Part shown: piece by piece, positions 42,036 to 51,435 of the stretch | Layout of the letters: each line of letters starts with the position of its first letter | How positions within the stretch are numbered: the first letter of the stretch is position 1 | Assembly: GCA_964371055.1 (NCBI GenBank) | Contig: CAYJLF010000021.1 | Span: 1 to 64,000, forward strand | Length of the DNA stretch: 64,000 nucleotides | Direction of reading: 5' to 3' | DNA from: CAYJLF01 sp964371055 | GTDB taxonomy: Bacteria > Eisenbacteria > RBG-16-71-46 > CAIMUX01 | Notes under the pieces: generated by a model | Database searches by the model: none | Told to the model about the DNA's origin: nothing | What the model saw: the letters and a program-made list of their open reading frames with translations, nothing else | Position numbers and translations under genes: made by a program

Positions 42036-44165
42036 CTACGGAAGGACGACGACGGAGCGGGTCGAGCGACCGGCCGGCGTTTCGAGCGTGAGGTAGTAGA
42101 GGCCGGCTGCCTGCCGGGACGGCGCGAGATCGTCCCACGCCACGCGATAGAGGCCGGGGGAGAGAGAGCCGGCCTCCATCGATCCGACTTCGCGCCCCGA
42201 GACATCGAAGAGGCGCAGGCGCGCCCGCCCCGCCACCGGGATCGTAAGCGTGATCCGGTCCCCGGCACGCGCCGGGTTCGGGACGACCAGGGACGGTCCC
42301 TCCCCGGACGCGAACGGACCGGCATCGGATGGCAGGATGAGGATGAAGGAGGGATCGGCGCCGGTGCCGACCGCCGCGTGCCCCGCAACGTCCCGAGCCA
42401 CGACCCGAAGGTGCGCCTTGCCGCTCGGAGGGCCGGTGACTTTCCAGGACCAGGACCCGGCATTCTCGATCCACCCCGCCAGCCGCTCGAACGGCCCGTC
42501 GGGGCCGGCGCGAGACAGCAACAGATCGACGCTCGAGACCGTGTCGTTGTCGGCGGCGTTCCACCGCAGGTCGACGAGGCGGCCGACGACCAGAGTATCC
42601 CCGCCGTCCGGCCAGACGACCGTCACGGTCGGGGCGGCGTCATCGAGAAAGACGGCTCCCACCTCGGTCGGGCCGTCGATCGAGATCTGAATCGGATTGG
42701 CTGATCCGCCCGCGTCCCCCTGCCACTCGTGAAACGCCCATCCTTCGCCCGGTATCGCCGTCAGCGTCACCTCCGCACCCGGGTCGTACCCCGGCTCGTC
42801 CGGTTCGCGCAGGACCTCCCCCTCGCCGACGATCGTGACGGTGAGTGGATGGCGGGGCCCCGTCGTGAAACGCCAGCTGTCGCCGACGGTCGTCTGGTCC
42901 GCATCGCTCACGCTCGCCCTCCACTCATAGAGGGTGAGGGGCAGGCGTCCCGGCCAGCTGCAGCCGGCGACCTCTCCGTCGGCGACGCGGACGACGGCGA
43001 TCGTCTCCCAGGCAGCCTCGCGGCGCAGCGCGGGGAGCGGGAGGGTGAAGCTGCTGCAGGAATCGGCGTCCGCTTCCCACTCGTCCAGCACCGGCGAATA
43101 GGTCAGGACCTGCACCCGCTCCAGGGCCGGCTGGAAGCGCATCAACCGCATCCAGCCGTTGCCACCGTTCTCGCGGTTCTGGTAATTGGCGAGAACCGTG
43201 TGGATCAGACGCCCCTCATGGGCGTCCGTCCGACGCCCCTCGCCGGCCACGTGGCCGCAGACCATGAGCAAGAGGCTCGGGTGATGCTTCAGCGCGTCGT
43301 AGAGAATCTGCCCCTGCGGCCCGAACCGGCCGGGATTACCAGGATGGATCAGATAGTGGGCGGAAACGATCGCCAGCGCCTGCGGGTGCGCGGCGATCAG
43401 GCTGTCGGCCCACGCCAGCACCGTGGGGTTCTGGTTCTGGTCGAACTCGAGGCTGACGATGATGAAGTCGATCCCACCGGAACGGAAACGGACCCAGTGG
43501 TTGTCGCTGTTGGCTCCGTAATGCCCGCCGTAGTAAGATCGACCCGCGAAGCGCCCTTCGCCGAAGAAGTAGTTGTACTGGATCGTCGTCCCGTCGGGGT
43601 CGCCCCGGGGCCACTGCTCATGGTTGCCGCACGCCACGTGAAACGGCATTCCTTCGGGCAGTTCGCCCCCGAGGCTGTCCTCCAGGACCGTCATCGCCGT
43701 ATCGGCATTCAGCCACTCCCGCCAGGCGTAAGGCGCGTCGCCGTTCTCCACGAGGTCGCCGACGTGGACCGCGAAGACGATGTTCCACTCCGCGCGGTGC
43801 GCCATGATCCACTCGGTCTGCGCGATGAAGAACCGGAGATCGCCGCCGTTGACTTCCGCGGTGTAGTACTGCGTATCGGGAATGATCGCAACGGTGAAGT
43901 CGGGCCCGGGGACCCAGGCTGGTCGCCCCTCGAAGGTGACGGTGAGACTGTCGCCGTCGAGATCATCGACGAGGACGCGAAGCTGCGGCGTGTTCAACAC
44001 TCCGCTCGCGCCGTCCGGCGGATCGACGAGCGTGGGGGCGAGGGGCGCGGTCGCCCGTGCGGTCGCGGCCATCAAGGCGAGCGCGAGCAGGACTCCAGCC
44101 GCGCGGGGCGGCCGGACGCGGATCACGGAGCGCGCGATCCGGACCGAAGGAAGAGCGATACACAC
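42036..44165 (-). CDS. Secreted metallophosphoesterase with C-terminal FlgD-like domain
   Basis: A signal peptide (GVLLALALMAATARA) and an Ig-like stretch (LVDPPDGASGVLNTPQL) precede a calcineurin-like phosphoesterase at about residues 88-330. The metal ligands appear in order: DTQYY, VHVGDLVENGD, ACGNHEQW, IVSAHYLIH and VCGHVAGEG. Further Ig or bacterial-repeat-like stretches follow (EVTLTAIPGEGWAFHEWQGD). The protein ends in a FlgD-type module: VVPNPARAGDRITLTIP, RARLRLFDVSGREV, GLYYLTLETPAG. The start is GTG 44165. The mature protein is probably extracellular and may hydrolyse phosphoesters or nucleotides. The C-terminus resembles the secreted protein at 9687-12761, so both may share an export or anchoring route. 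Confidence 0.82.
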   Translation of the reverse strand: MCIALPSVRIARSVIRVRPPRAAGVLLALALMAATARATAPLAPTLVDPPDGASGVLNTPQLRVLVDDLDGDSLTVTFEGRPAWVPGPDFTVAIIPDTQYYTAEVNGGDLRFFIAQTEWIMAHRAEWNIVFAVHVGDLVENGDAPYAWREWLNADTAMTVLEDSLGGELPEGMPFHVACGNHEQWPRGDPDGTTIQYNYFFGEGRFAGRSYYGGHYGANSDNHWVRFRSGGIDFIIVSLEFDQNQNPTVLAWADSLIAAHPQALAIVSAHYLIHPGNPGRFGPQGQILYDALKHHPSLLLMVCGHVAGEGRRTDAHEGRLIHTVLANYQNRENGGNGWMRLMRFQPALERVQVLTYSPVLDEWEADADSCSSFTLPLPALRREAAWETIAVVRVADGEVAGCSWPGRLPLTLYEWRASVSDADQTTVGDSWRFTTGPRHPLTVTIVGEGEVLREPDEPGYDPGAEVTLTAIPGEGWAFHEWQGDAGGSANPIQISIDGPTEVGAVFLDDAAPTVTVVWPDGGDTLVVGRLVDLRWNAADNDTVSSVDLLLSRAGPDGPFERLAGWIENAGSWSWKVTGPPSGKAHLRVVARDVAGHAAVGTGADPSFILILPSDAGPFASGEGPSLVVPNPARAGDRITLTIPVAGRARLRLFDVSGREVGSMEAGSLSPGLYRVAWDDLAPSRQAAGLYYLTLETPAGRSTRSVVVLP

Positions 44166-44497
44166 ACCCGCCTCCCTCTGCTCGTTCCTCCGAGGAACCT
44201 CCGATCCGGACGAGGCCCACCGACGATGCGCACGAGACCCCTCGGGGTCATGAACGGGCGCACCGAGAATAGCAGGGTCCGCGCGCCGTCAGCAATCAGG
44301 CGATCCCGGAGGTCGGATCCGGCGGGGTCCTTCCGGCGGGAGACCGGCGACCCGGGGTCCCCTCGCCTCGCCCTGGCGAGTCAGGTATGCTGGCGCGGTC
44401 CGCGTCGCGGAGCGGGGTCGGTCGCAGGCCAGAAGCCTCATCGCCCGAACCGGATTCCGACGACTCCGTCCGCCGCCCTGCCAAGGGGAGAATCGAC
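44166..44497. promoter_or_regulatory. Divergent region, phosphoesterase / sulfatase-TPR genes
   Basis: The 332 bases hold no gene. A TATGCT box at about 44386 facing the plus gene could be a -10 element, but no matching -35 is seen. GGGGAGA precedes ATG 44498. Confidence 0.3.
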
Positions 44498-47029
44498 ATG
44501 CCGTTGCTGTTTCACGGTCACCGCTGCGACGCGACATCTCCGAGATCGACCCGGTCGCCGGCCGCGCGCGCTCTCGGGTTCGGCCGCGCGCCTGCCGTCC
44601 GCCTTCTGACCGGCGGCCTGACGGCACTCTTCGTCCTCGCCCTGGTCCTGGGCTGCGAGCGTGAACCGTCCCCCGGCGGCAAGTCCTCCGACCCGCGGGG
44701 ACCGGCTGGTGGGACCGCAACGTCGCGCGGCGGCGCGGGCGGCGCGGCGGGGCCGTGGCTCTCCGTCCCGTCCCCCGCGCGTCCCTATGACCTCATCCTC
44801 ATCACGCTCGACACCACCCGGCAAGACCGTCTCTCCTGTTATGGCGCCATGTCCGGCACGACCCCGCACCTCGATGCTTTCGCCCAAGATGCCCTCCGGT
44901 TCGAGAACGCGCAAAGCCCCGTCCCGGTCACGTTGCCGGCGCATACGTCGATCCTGACCGGTCTCTGGCCGTTCGAGCACGGCGTCCGGAACAACGGCAC
45001 TTTCATCGCCTCCGACACTCTGACCACGCTCGCCGAGCTGCTGCGCGGCAAAGGCTACGAGACGGGAGCGATCCTCGGCGCTTTTCCCCTCGTCGCGCAG
45101 TTCGGCCTGAATCAGGGCTTCGACCACTACGACGACACCTTTCCGGCGGTCAGTCGGGAGCGAGAAGAGGAGACCGCGCGCCGTCCCGGCGACGAGGTCA
45201 CGCGGCTCGCCCTCGCCTGGCTGGACGGGCGCACGACGAAACCGTTCTTCCTCTGGGCTCACTATTACGATCCGCACCATCCCTACCGGCCGGCCGAATC
45301 GTTCCGCGGTCGCTGGCCGCTCGATCCGTACACCGGCGCGGTCGCCACGATGGACCAGGCGGTCGGACGACTCCTGGACGAGGCGCGCCGCCGGGGACGC
45401 CTGGACCGCGCGGTGGTGATCATCGCGGGCGACCATGGCGAAGGACTGGGCGACCACGTGGAGCTGACCCACACCGTCTTCATCTACGGCGAGACCCAGC
45501 ATGTGCCGTTGCTCCTCAGCCTCCCGCACGACGGCCCGTTCGCGGGCGACGCCTGGCGCGGACGCCAGGTCTCCGGCCTGGTCAGCCTGGTCGACCTCCT
45601 CGCCACCAGTTGGAACGCCCTTGGCTTCGCCCCGAACGAGCTGCCCCGCCAATCCGGGCAGAGCCTTCTCCCCCTGGCGAGCGGCGGCGGCGAGCCGCGC
45701 GCCAGCGTCTACCACGAGAGCCTGATCCCCCGCCTGGAGAGCTGGGCGGCCGAACTCCGCGGTCTGCAGACCGAGCGGTGGAAGTATATCCGCGCACCGC
45801 GTCCCGAGCTCTATGATCTCGCGAGCGACCCGGGCGAGCGGTTGAACCTCGCCGATCGCGAGAAAGGACGCGTGCGCGAGATGGAAGAGGCGCTCGCGCG
45901 GCTGCTGCAAGGTGAGCGGCAGTCGACCGAGGCGGTGCTCGACCGCGAGACGATCGAGCGACTGCGCAGCCTCGGCTACCTGGCGGGCGGCCTCTCCTCG
46001 AGTGGGCCGGCCCCGACCGCCGATCCCAAGGAGATGATCTGGGTGCCGATGGCCGTGACCCGCGCCCAGGAGCTGGCGGCCGAGTCGAGGGTGGCCGAGG
46101 CGCTCTCCGCCGTCGACTCCGTCCTGGCCCGGCATCCCGAGACCAGCCTCGCCCGTCAACTGCGCGCTCTTTACCTCACCCGCCTCGGACGCGCGGGCGA
46201 GGCGGTCGCGGCCTACCAGAAGGCCCTGGTCGACTGCGGCGACTGCCCCGAGAAGCTGAAGTTGATGCAGGGGTACATCTATGCCCTGCTGGGCGCCACG
46301 CGCCACGACGAGGCGCTGCGGCAGGCGAGGTCGCTCGTGGACGCCTATCCGCGTGAACCGTGGCTGCACCTTCTGCTCGGGGAAGCGCTCCTCGCGAACG
46401 GCGACGTCGAGGGCGCCCGCACGGCGGTGATCGAGGAACGGAAGGTCCTCCCGCACGACCCGGCGCCCCTGCTGACCCTGGCCACGATCGAAAAGTCCGC
46501 GGGCCGCATGGCAGAGGCGGAGCGCGCGCTGCGGGACGCGCTGCGCCTGCGCGCCGACGATCCGGACACGCAGGTCCAGCTCGCACAGCTTCTGATCGAC
46601 ACGAATCGCCCGGCGGATGGGAATGCGATCCTCGACCGGGTGCTGGCGGCGAGCCCGCTCCATCCCGGAGCGAACTTCCATCGCGCCGAAGCATTGCGCC
46701 GCGCGGGACGGAAGGAGGAGGCGATCCTTAGCTACCGCACGGCCCTCGCCGCGCAGCCGGGCGATCCTTTGCTGCTGCACCGGCTTGGCAACACCTATCT
46801 CGACCTCAACCGGCTCGACGAGGCGCGCGGTTGCTTCGAGACGGCCGTGCGGGCCGGGCGGGCGACCCAGGGGGTCCTCGCCAGTTACGGGATCGTGTCG
46901 GCGCGCCAGGGGAGGCCGCAGGATGCGGTGCGGCAATGGGAGGAGGCGATCCGCCTCGATCCCCAGAGTCCCATGGTGCCGATGCTGCAGAAGCAGATCG
47001 CGGATCTGCGGGGCAGATCCCGCGACTGA
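44498..47029 (+). CDS. Sulfatase-fold/TPR lipoprotein (second copy)
   Basis: The start at ATG 44498 follows GGGGAGA. A hydrophobic stretch ends in a lipobox (LALVLGC, Cys 53), suggesting a membrane-anchored lipoprotein. The sulfatase-fold domain (about 95-480) contains DLILITLDTTRQDRLSCYG, VPVTLPAHTSILTG, HYYDPHHPYRPA and VVIIAGDHGEGLGDHVELTHT. The formylglycine site is replaced: Pro lies where Cys or Ser should be (PVPVT). The metal Asp and His residues are kept. At least eight TPR-like repeats fill the last 330 residues. It is a paralogue of 22936-24906. Activity on phosphate or sulfate esters, possibly in envelope polymer modification, is inferred. It converges on hutU. Confidence 0.82.
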   Translation: MPLLFHGHRCDATSPRSTRSPAARALGFGRAPAVRLLTGGLTALFVLALVLGCEREPSPGGKSSDPRGPAGGTATSRGGAGGAAGPWLSVPSPARPYDLILITLDTTRQDRLSCYGAMSGTTPHLDAFAQDALRFENAQSPVPVTLPAHTSILTGLWPFEHGVRNNGTFIASDTLTTLAELLRGKGYETGAILGAFPLVAQFGLNQGFDHYDDTFPAVSREREEETARRPGDEVTRLALAWLDGRTTKPFFLWAHYYDPHHPYRPAESFRGRWPLDPYTGAVATMDQAVGRLLDEARRRGRLDRAVVIIAGDHGEGLGDHVELTHTVFIYGETQHVPLLLSLPHDGPFAGDAWRGRQVSGLVSLVDLLATSWNALGFAPNELPRQSGQSLLPLASGGGEPRASVYHESLIPRLESWAAELRGLQTERWKYIRAPRPELYDLASDPGERLNLADREKGRVREMEEALARLLQGERQSTEAVLDRETIERLRSLGYLAGGLSSSGPAPTADPKEMIWVPMAVTRAQELAAESRVAEALSAVDSVLARHPETSLARQLRALYLTRLGRAGEAVAAYQKALVDCGDCPEKLKLMQGYIYALLGATRHDEALRQARSLVDAYPREPWLHLLLGEALLANGDVEGARTAVIEERKVLPHDPAPLLTLATIEKSAGRMAEAERALRDALRLRADDPDTQVQLAQLLIDTNRPADGNAILDRVLAASPLHPGANFHRAEALRRAGRKEEAILSYRTALAAQPGDPLLLHRLGNTYLDLNRLDEARGCFETAVRAGRATQGVLASYGIVSARQGRPQDAVRQWEEAIRLDPQSPMVPMLQKQIADLRGRSRD

Positions 47030-47086
47030 GGTCCCGTCACCGAGCCCAAGCCACGGAACCAGCGCGGCCCCGCCGCGTGGTCGGCG

Positions 47087-49126
47087 CTACGCTCGGCGCG
47101 GATACGCCTCCGCCACCGCCGCCCGCACAATGGTCTCGTCTGCGGTGAACGGCAGCGTGACGCGCAGGTTTTCCTCGTGGGCGACCGCGTCGCGCACCGC
47201 GGCGATGGCGCCGGCGTTCCCCGCCCACGCCCGCCGGGCCAGCCCGTTGCCGACATCCCAGCCAAGCATCGTCCGCGCCCGCCGACCGGCCGAGGCCGAG
47301 CCGTCCAGCACCAGGCCGAATCCGCCGTTGATCACCTCGCCCCACCCGACCCCCCCGCCGTTGTGCAGGGAAACCCAGGTCGCTCCGCGGAAGGCGTCTC
47401 CGGCAAAGTTGTGGACCGCCATGTCGGCGCAGAACATCGATCCGTCACGGATGTTCGCCGTCTCGCGGAAGGGGGAGTCGGTGCCGGCGACGTCGTGGTG
47501 ATCGCGTCCCAGCACCACCGGCGCCGAGATCCGGCCGCCCTCGATCGCCTGGTTGAAGGCGAGCGCGAGTTCGATTCTCCCGTCGCGGTCGGCATAGAGG
47601 ATCCGGGCCTGCGATCCGACCACGAGCCGGTTCTCCTCCGCCTGCCGGATCCAGCGCAGATTGTCGAGATTCTGCCGGCGGGTCGCGAGAGGAGCGGCGA
47701 GCGCGCGACGCTCCAGGATCTCCGCCGCGATCGCGTCGGTCGCGCGGAGGTCTTCGGCCTCCCCGCTGGTGCAGACCCAGCGGAACGGTCCGAAGCCGTA
47801 GTCGAAGCACATCGGCCCCATGATGTCCTCGACATAGCTGGGATAGGTGAAGGTGCCGTCGGGGCGGCGGATTCCCTCCGCCCCCGCGCGAGCCGCCTCC
47901 AGCAGAAACGCATTCCCGTAGTCCCAGAAGTGCATCCCGCGGTCCCGCATGGCGTGGATCGCCGCCACCTGCCGGCGCAGCGAGGAGCGGACCTCATCGC
48001 GGAACCGCTCCGGCTCACTCACCATCAGGCGGTTGGATTCCTCGATCGACAGCCCGGCCGGGTAGTACCCCCCGGTGTAAGGGTTGTGCAACGACGTCTG
48101 GTCGGAGCCGAGATCGATCGGCTGCCCGGCGCGCACCAGCTCCTCCCACAGGTCGACGACGTTTCCGAGATAGCCGATGGAAACGCCGCGCCGCTCACGG
48201 CGGGCGCGCTCGATCCGTCCGAGCAGGCTCCCGAGGTCGGTCTCGACCTCGTCGAGCCATCCCTGTTCATGCCGCTTGTGGAGCGCCTCCGCGTTCACCT
48301 CGGCAATCACGCCAATCGCCCCGGCGATGACGGCGGCCTTCGCCTGCGCGCCGCTCATCCCCCCGAGGCCGGAGGTGACGTAGACGCGGCCGGATAACCC
48401 CTCGTCGCCGTCCAGACCCAGGTAGCGCCGGCCGGCATTCAGAAGCGTGATCGTCGTCCCGTGGACAATCCCCTGCGGGCCGATGTACATGAAGCTTCCG
48501 GCGGTCATCTGGCCGTAGCTGGTGACGCCGAGGGCCGCCATCCGGTCATAGTCGGCGCGCGAGGAGTAGTTGGGAATCACCATGCCGTTGGTGACGACGA
48601 CACGGGGAGCATCGGGATGCGACGGGAAGAGGCCGAGCGGATGCCCGGAATAGAGAACAAGGGTCTGATCCTCCGTCATCTCCGCCAGGTAACGCATCAC
48701 GAGGCGATACTGGGCCCAGTTCTGGAAGACGGCGCCGTTGCCGCCGTAGGTGATGAGCTCGTGCGGATGCTGCGCCACGCGGGGATCGAGGTTGTTCTGA
48801 ATCATGAGCATGATCGCCGCCGCCTGGGGCGTCCGGGCCGGGTAGGCTCCGATCGGCCGCGCCTTCATCTCGTACCGGGGGCGGTAGCGCCGCATGTAGA
48901 TCCGCCCGTCGCGTGCCAGCTCGCGAGCGAACTCCGGGGCGAGGAACGCATGGTGCGCGGCGGGAACGTACCGGAGGGCGTTCTGTACCGCCTGTTCCCG
49001 CTCCCGTGGGTTGAGCACCTGGGGTCGAGGCGGCGCGTGGCTGATCCCAGCTTCCTCCGGGGGCGGTTCGGGGAGGTGCTCGGGAACGCCGGCCAGAATC
49101 TCGTCCGCAAACTCGATCATCGCCAC
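47087..49126 (-). CDS. hutU: Urocanate hydratase, long form
   Basis: HutU converts urocanate to imidazolonepropionate with NAD as electrophile. The NAD-binding loop is VTSGLGGMSGAQAKAAVIAGAIGVIAEV. Other hallmarks are LVLYSGHPLGLFPSHPDAPRVVVTNGMVIPNY and ITYGGNGAVFQNWAQY, and near the active-site Cys, MGPMCFDYGFGPFRWVC. The C-terminus has VSLHNGGGVGWGEVINGGFG. At 679 residues it belongs to the longer form, against about 555 in Pseudomonas and Bacillus. hutI lies 7.4 kb away and hutH is not in the window, so the pathway genes are scattered. Start ATG 49126. Confidence 0.96.
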   Translation of the reverse strand: MAMIEFADEILAGVPEHLPEPPPEEAGISHAPPRPQVLNPREREQAVQNALRYVPAAHHAFLAPEFARELARDGRIYMRRYRPRYEMKARPIGAYPARTPQAAAIMLMIQNNLDPRVAQHPHELITYGGNGAVFQNWAQYRLVMRYLAEMTEDQTLVLYSGHPLGLFPSHPDAPRVVVTNGMVIPNYSSRADYDRMAALGVTSYGQMTAGSFMYIGPQGIVHGTTITLLNAGRRYLGLDGDEGLSGRVYVTSGLGGMSGAQAKAAVIAGAIGVIAEVNAEALHKRHEQGWLDEVETDLGSLLGRIERARRERRGVSIGYLGNVVDLWEELVRAGQPIDLGSDQTSLHNPYTGGYYPAGLSIEESNRLMVSEPERFRDEVRSSLRRQVAAIHAMRDRGMHFWDYGNAFLLEAARAGAEGIRRPDGTFTYPSYVEDIMGPMCFDYGFGPFRWVCTSGEAEDLRATDAIAAEILERRALAAPLATRRQNLDNLRWIRQAEENRLVVGSQARILYADRDGRIELALAFNQAIEGGRISAPVVLGRDHHDVAGTDSPFRETANIRDGSMFCADMAVHNFAGDAFRGATWVSLHNGGGVGWGEVINGGFGLVLDGSASAGRRARTMLGWDVGNGLARRAWAGNAGAIAAVRDAVAHEENLRVTLPFTADETIVRAAVAEAYPRRA

Positions 49127-49478
49127 TCCTCCATCCGGTGCCCTTCGCCGACCGGGCGCATCCTCGTGTCCGGCTTCGGTCCAGGGCGAAGAAGACGAGG
49201 GTACCGCGTCGCGGCGCCGCCCGCTACCCCGCGGCGGCGCCCCGGTCGCCCGCCTCCCCGTTCGGCCGCGGAGATTGCTCCGGGATTCAGGCTTCGCCGT
49301 CTCGCACCGATCACCGCCGGGCGGGAGGATGTATGCTCACCGCCGGTCGCGGGATCTCGGGCGCCGCCGAGCGGCGAGCCGGTGCCGGTCGAGGTGGATC
49401 GCGGTGGATCGAGTCGGGTCGGGGCAGAGCAAGCCGCGACGAACCTGGAACCAGGCTAGGTGCGAGGACGGAGCGCGG
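49127..49478. promoter_or_regulatory. Divergent region, hutU / glycosyltransferases
   Basis: The 352 bases hold no convincing gene. It must contain the hutU promoter (minus) and probably that of the glycosyltransferase pair (plus). No specific boxes or operators were recognized; an ACGGAGCGCGG stretch precedes ATG 49479. Confidence 0.3.
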
Positions 49479-50624
49479 ATGAGGATCCTGCAGATGCTGG
49501 ACATCCCCTGGCACAGTGGGCTGGCCGACTACGCTTTCTCCCTGGCGCGCGCACTCGAAGCGGCCGGGCATCGATGCCAGATCGCCGCGCCGCCAGGGAG
49601 CAGGGCCTCCCAGGCGGCGGCCGCGGCTGGTCTGTCGGTCGTACCGTTCTGTGCTCCCTCGACCCTCCCCGCCCTCCGCCGCTTCATCCGAGACGAGGGG
49701 ATCGACCTTCTGAACGCACACACCGGTACGACCCACGTCCTGTCGATGCTGGCCGCGGCCTGGCCGGCATCGAGCGCAGCCAGGGGACGGAGTTCCGGCC
49801 CCCAACACCTCGCTGACAGCCGCCCGCCCCGCCGAGCGACCCGGCCAGCGGTGGTGCGGACGCGCGCCGATCGCCGGACGCTGCGCCCGCGCCCCGGCTG
49901 GCAGTTGCTCGCGGCCCGCACAGAGCGGTTCATCGGCGCGACCGAGGGGATTCGCCGCCAGTTTCTCGCGGCCTATCGCCTCCCCGAGGATCGCACGCGG
50001 GCGATCTTTCCGGCGGTGGACCTCCCTGCCGTCTGGTCGGCCCCGGTCTGGCGCGGAATGCACGCCACGCCCGGTCCGGTCGTCACGGTGCTCGGCCGGC
50101 TCGATCCGGTCAAGGGCCACCATGCCTTTCTGCGCGCGGCCGCCCGCGTGCGCGCACGGATCCCCTCGGCCACGTTCGCCCTCGTAGGACGCGCGGAAGG
50201 GTTCACGCCGGACGACCTCCAGGGCGAGGCGGCCAGCCTCGGAATCGGCGCGGCGGTGACGTGCCCGGGGCACGTGCCATCGATCACCCCGTGGATCACC
50301 GCGTCCACCCTCGGTGTGATTCCATCCGTCGGGAGCGAGGCGGTGTCCCGCGCGGCCCTGGAGTGGATGGCGCACGGACGGGCCGTCGTCGCCTCCGCGG
50401 TCGGCGGGCTGCCTGAGTTCGTCGAGGAGGGTCGGACCGGACTCCTGGTTCCGCCGAACGATGATGCCGCGCTCGCGGACGCGATCCTCGAGCTCCTGGG
50501 CGACCCCGCTCGACTCGGGGCCTTCCCCGCGGGGGGGGGGGCCCGCGCCGCCACCTTCTTCTCCCCGGCGCGCCTGGGGGCTGAAACGATCGAGGTCTAC
50601 GAGGAGGCTCTTCGATGCGTTTGA
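49479..50624 (+). CDS. Glycosyltransferase family 4
   Basis: This is a two-Rossmann GT-B enzyme of 381 residues. The N-domain is MRILQMLDIPWHSGLADYAFSLARAL with LNAHTGTTHVLSML. The C-domain has VVTVLGRLDPVKGHHAFLRAAARV, AVTCPGHVPSITPWITASTLGVIPS and the donor-binding SEAVSRAALEWMAHGRAVVASAVGGLPEFVEEGRTGLLV (E-x7-E). It would transfer a sugar from a nucleotide donor at the cytoplasmic membrane, most likely for lipopolysaccharide or another glycan. It overlaps the next gene by 10 nt, so the two work together. Donor and acceptor are not deducible. Confidence 0.88.
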   Translation: MRILQMLDIPWHSGLADYAFSLARALEAAGHRCQIAAPPGSRASQAAAAAGLSVVPFCAPSTLPALRRFIRDEGIDLLNAHTGTTHVLSMLAAAWPASSAARGRSSGPQHLADSRPPRRATRPAVVRTRADRRTLRPRPGWQLLAARTERFIGATEGIRRQFLAAYRLPEDRTRAIFPAVDLPAVWSAPVWRGMHATPGPVVTVLGRLDPVKGHHAFLRAAARVRARIPSATFALVGRAEGFTPDDLQGEAASLGIGAAVTCPGHVPSITPWITASTLGVIPSVGSEAVSRAALEWMAHGRAVVASAVGGLPEFVEEGRTGLLVPPNDDAALADAILELLGDPARLGAFPAGGGARAATFFSPARLGAETIEVYEEALRCV

Positions 50625-51427
50625 GCGTCGTCTTGATCGTGAAAGACGAGGAAGCGGCCCTGCCGGCCTGCCTCGAGAGTGTTCGCGATCTGGCCGACGA
50701 GATCGTCGTTGTCGACAGCGGATCGAAGGATGCCACCATCGCGATCGCGCGGCAGTATCACGCTCGCGTCCTCGAGCGCCCCTTCGAGGGATTCGGGCGC
50801 CAGAAGCAGTTCGCGATCGACCAGGCCCGCGGAGCGTGGGTCCTCTCGATCGACGCGGATGAGAGGGTGACGCCGCGACTGGCCGAGGAAATCCGGCGTA
50901 TCACCTCCTCCCCGGATGCGGATCGCCCTCCCGCCGGCACACCGGGCGGGCGGAGCGGACCGAACGGCTATGAGATCCGCCGCGAGGTCTGGTTCCTCGG
51001 TCACCGCCTCCGCTTCGGAGGGATGCAGCGCGACCGCGTGCTGCGTCTCTTCCGCCGCGGCCGCGCCCGCGTGACCACCTCGTCGGTTCATGAGCGCATC
51101 GAGCTCGACGGTCCGATCGGTCGCTTGCGTGGCGCCCTGGAACATCACACCCATCGCAGCGTCGAACGCTACCTCGAGAAGGCGAACCTCTACTCGTCAC
51201 TCGCCGCCGCCGACGGGCGGGCGCGTGGCCGGCGCTTTCACTGGTGGATGCATCTTCGCCCCGCCTGGGAGATGCTGCGCCGCCTGGTCCTGCTCGGAGG
51301 CATCCTGGATGGCCACGCGGGATTTCTCTACGCGGGCCTCTCGGCCTACTCCGCGTGGCTGCGCGCGATCAAACTTCGCGAGCTGGAAGCTTCCGAGCAG
51401 AAGAGACGACCCACGCGGTCGAGCTGA
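50615..51427 (+). CDS. Glycosyltransferase family 2, WaaE/KdtX type
   Basis: The GT-A fold is clear: MRLSVVLIVKDEEAALPACLESV, EIVVVDSGSKDATIAIAR, then GFGRQKQFAIDQARGAWVLSIDADERV with the D-x-D motif. RLFRRGRARVTTSSVHERIELDG and LEHHTHRSVERYLEKANLYSSLAA match the LPS inner-core glucosyltransferase group WaaE/KdtX. A C-terminal amphipathic region could touch the membrane. Length 270 is normal. Together with the GT4 gene it suggests an LPS-core or similar surface-glycan step. It converges on comEA, 8 nt apart. Confidence 0.86.
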   Translation: MRLSVVLIVKDEEAALPACLESVRDLADEIVVVDSGSKDATIAIARQYHARVLERPFEGFGRQKQFAIDQARGAWVLSIDADERVTPRLAEEIRRITSSPDADRPPAGTPGGRSGPNGYEIRREVWFLGHRLRFGGMQRDRVLRLFRRGRARVTTSSVHERIELDGPIGRLRGALEHHTHRSVERYLEKANLYSSLAAADGRARGRRFHWWMHLRPAWEMLRRLVLLGGILDGHAGFLYAGLSAYSAWLRAIKLRELEASEQKRRPTRSS

Positions 51428-51435
51428 GCCGCGAG

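Noticed and set aside
42729..44609. Long plus-strand frame opposite the metallophosphoesterase
   Set aside because: The minus strand shows complete metal motifs and a signal peptide; the plus frame has none.
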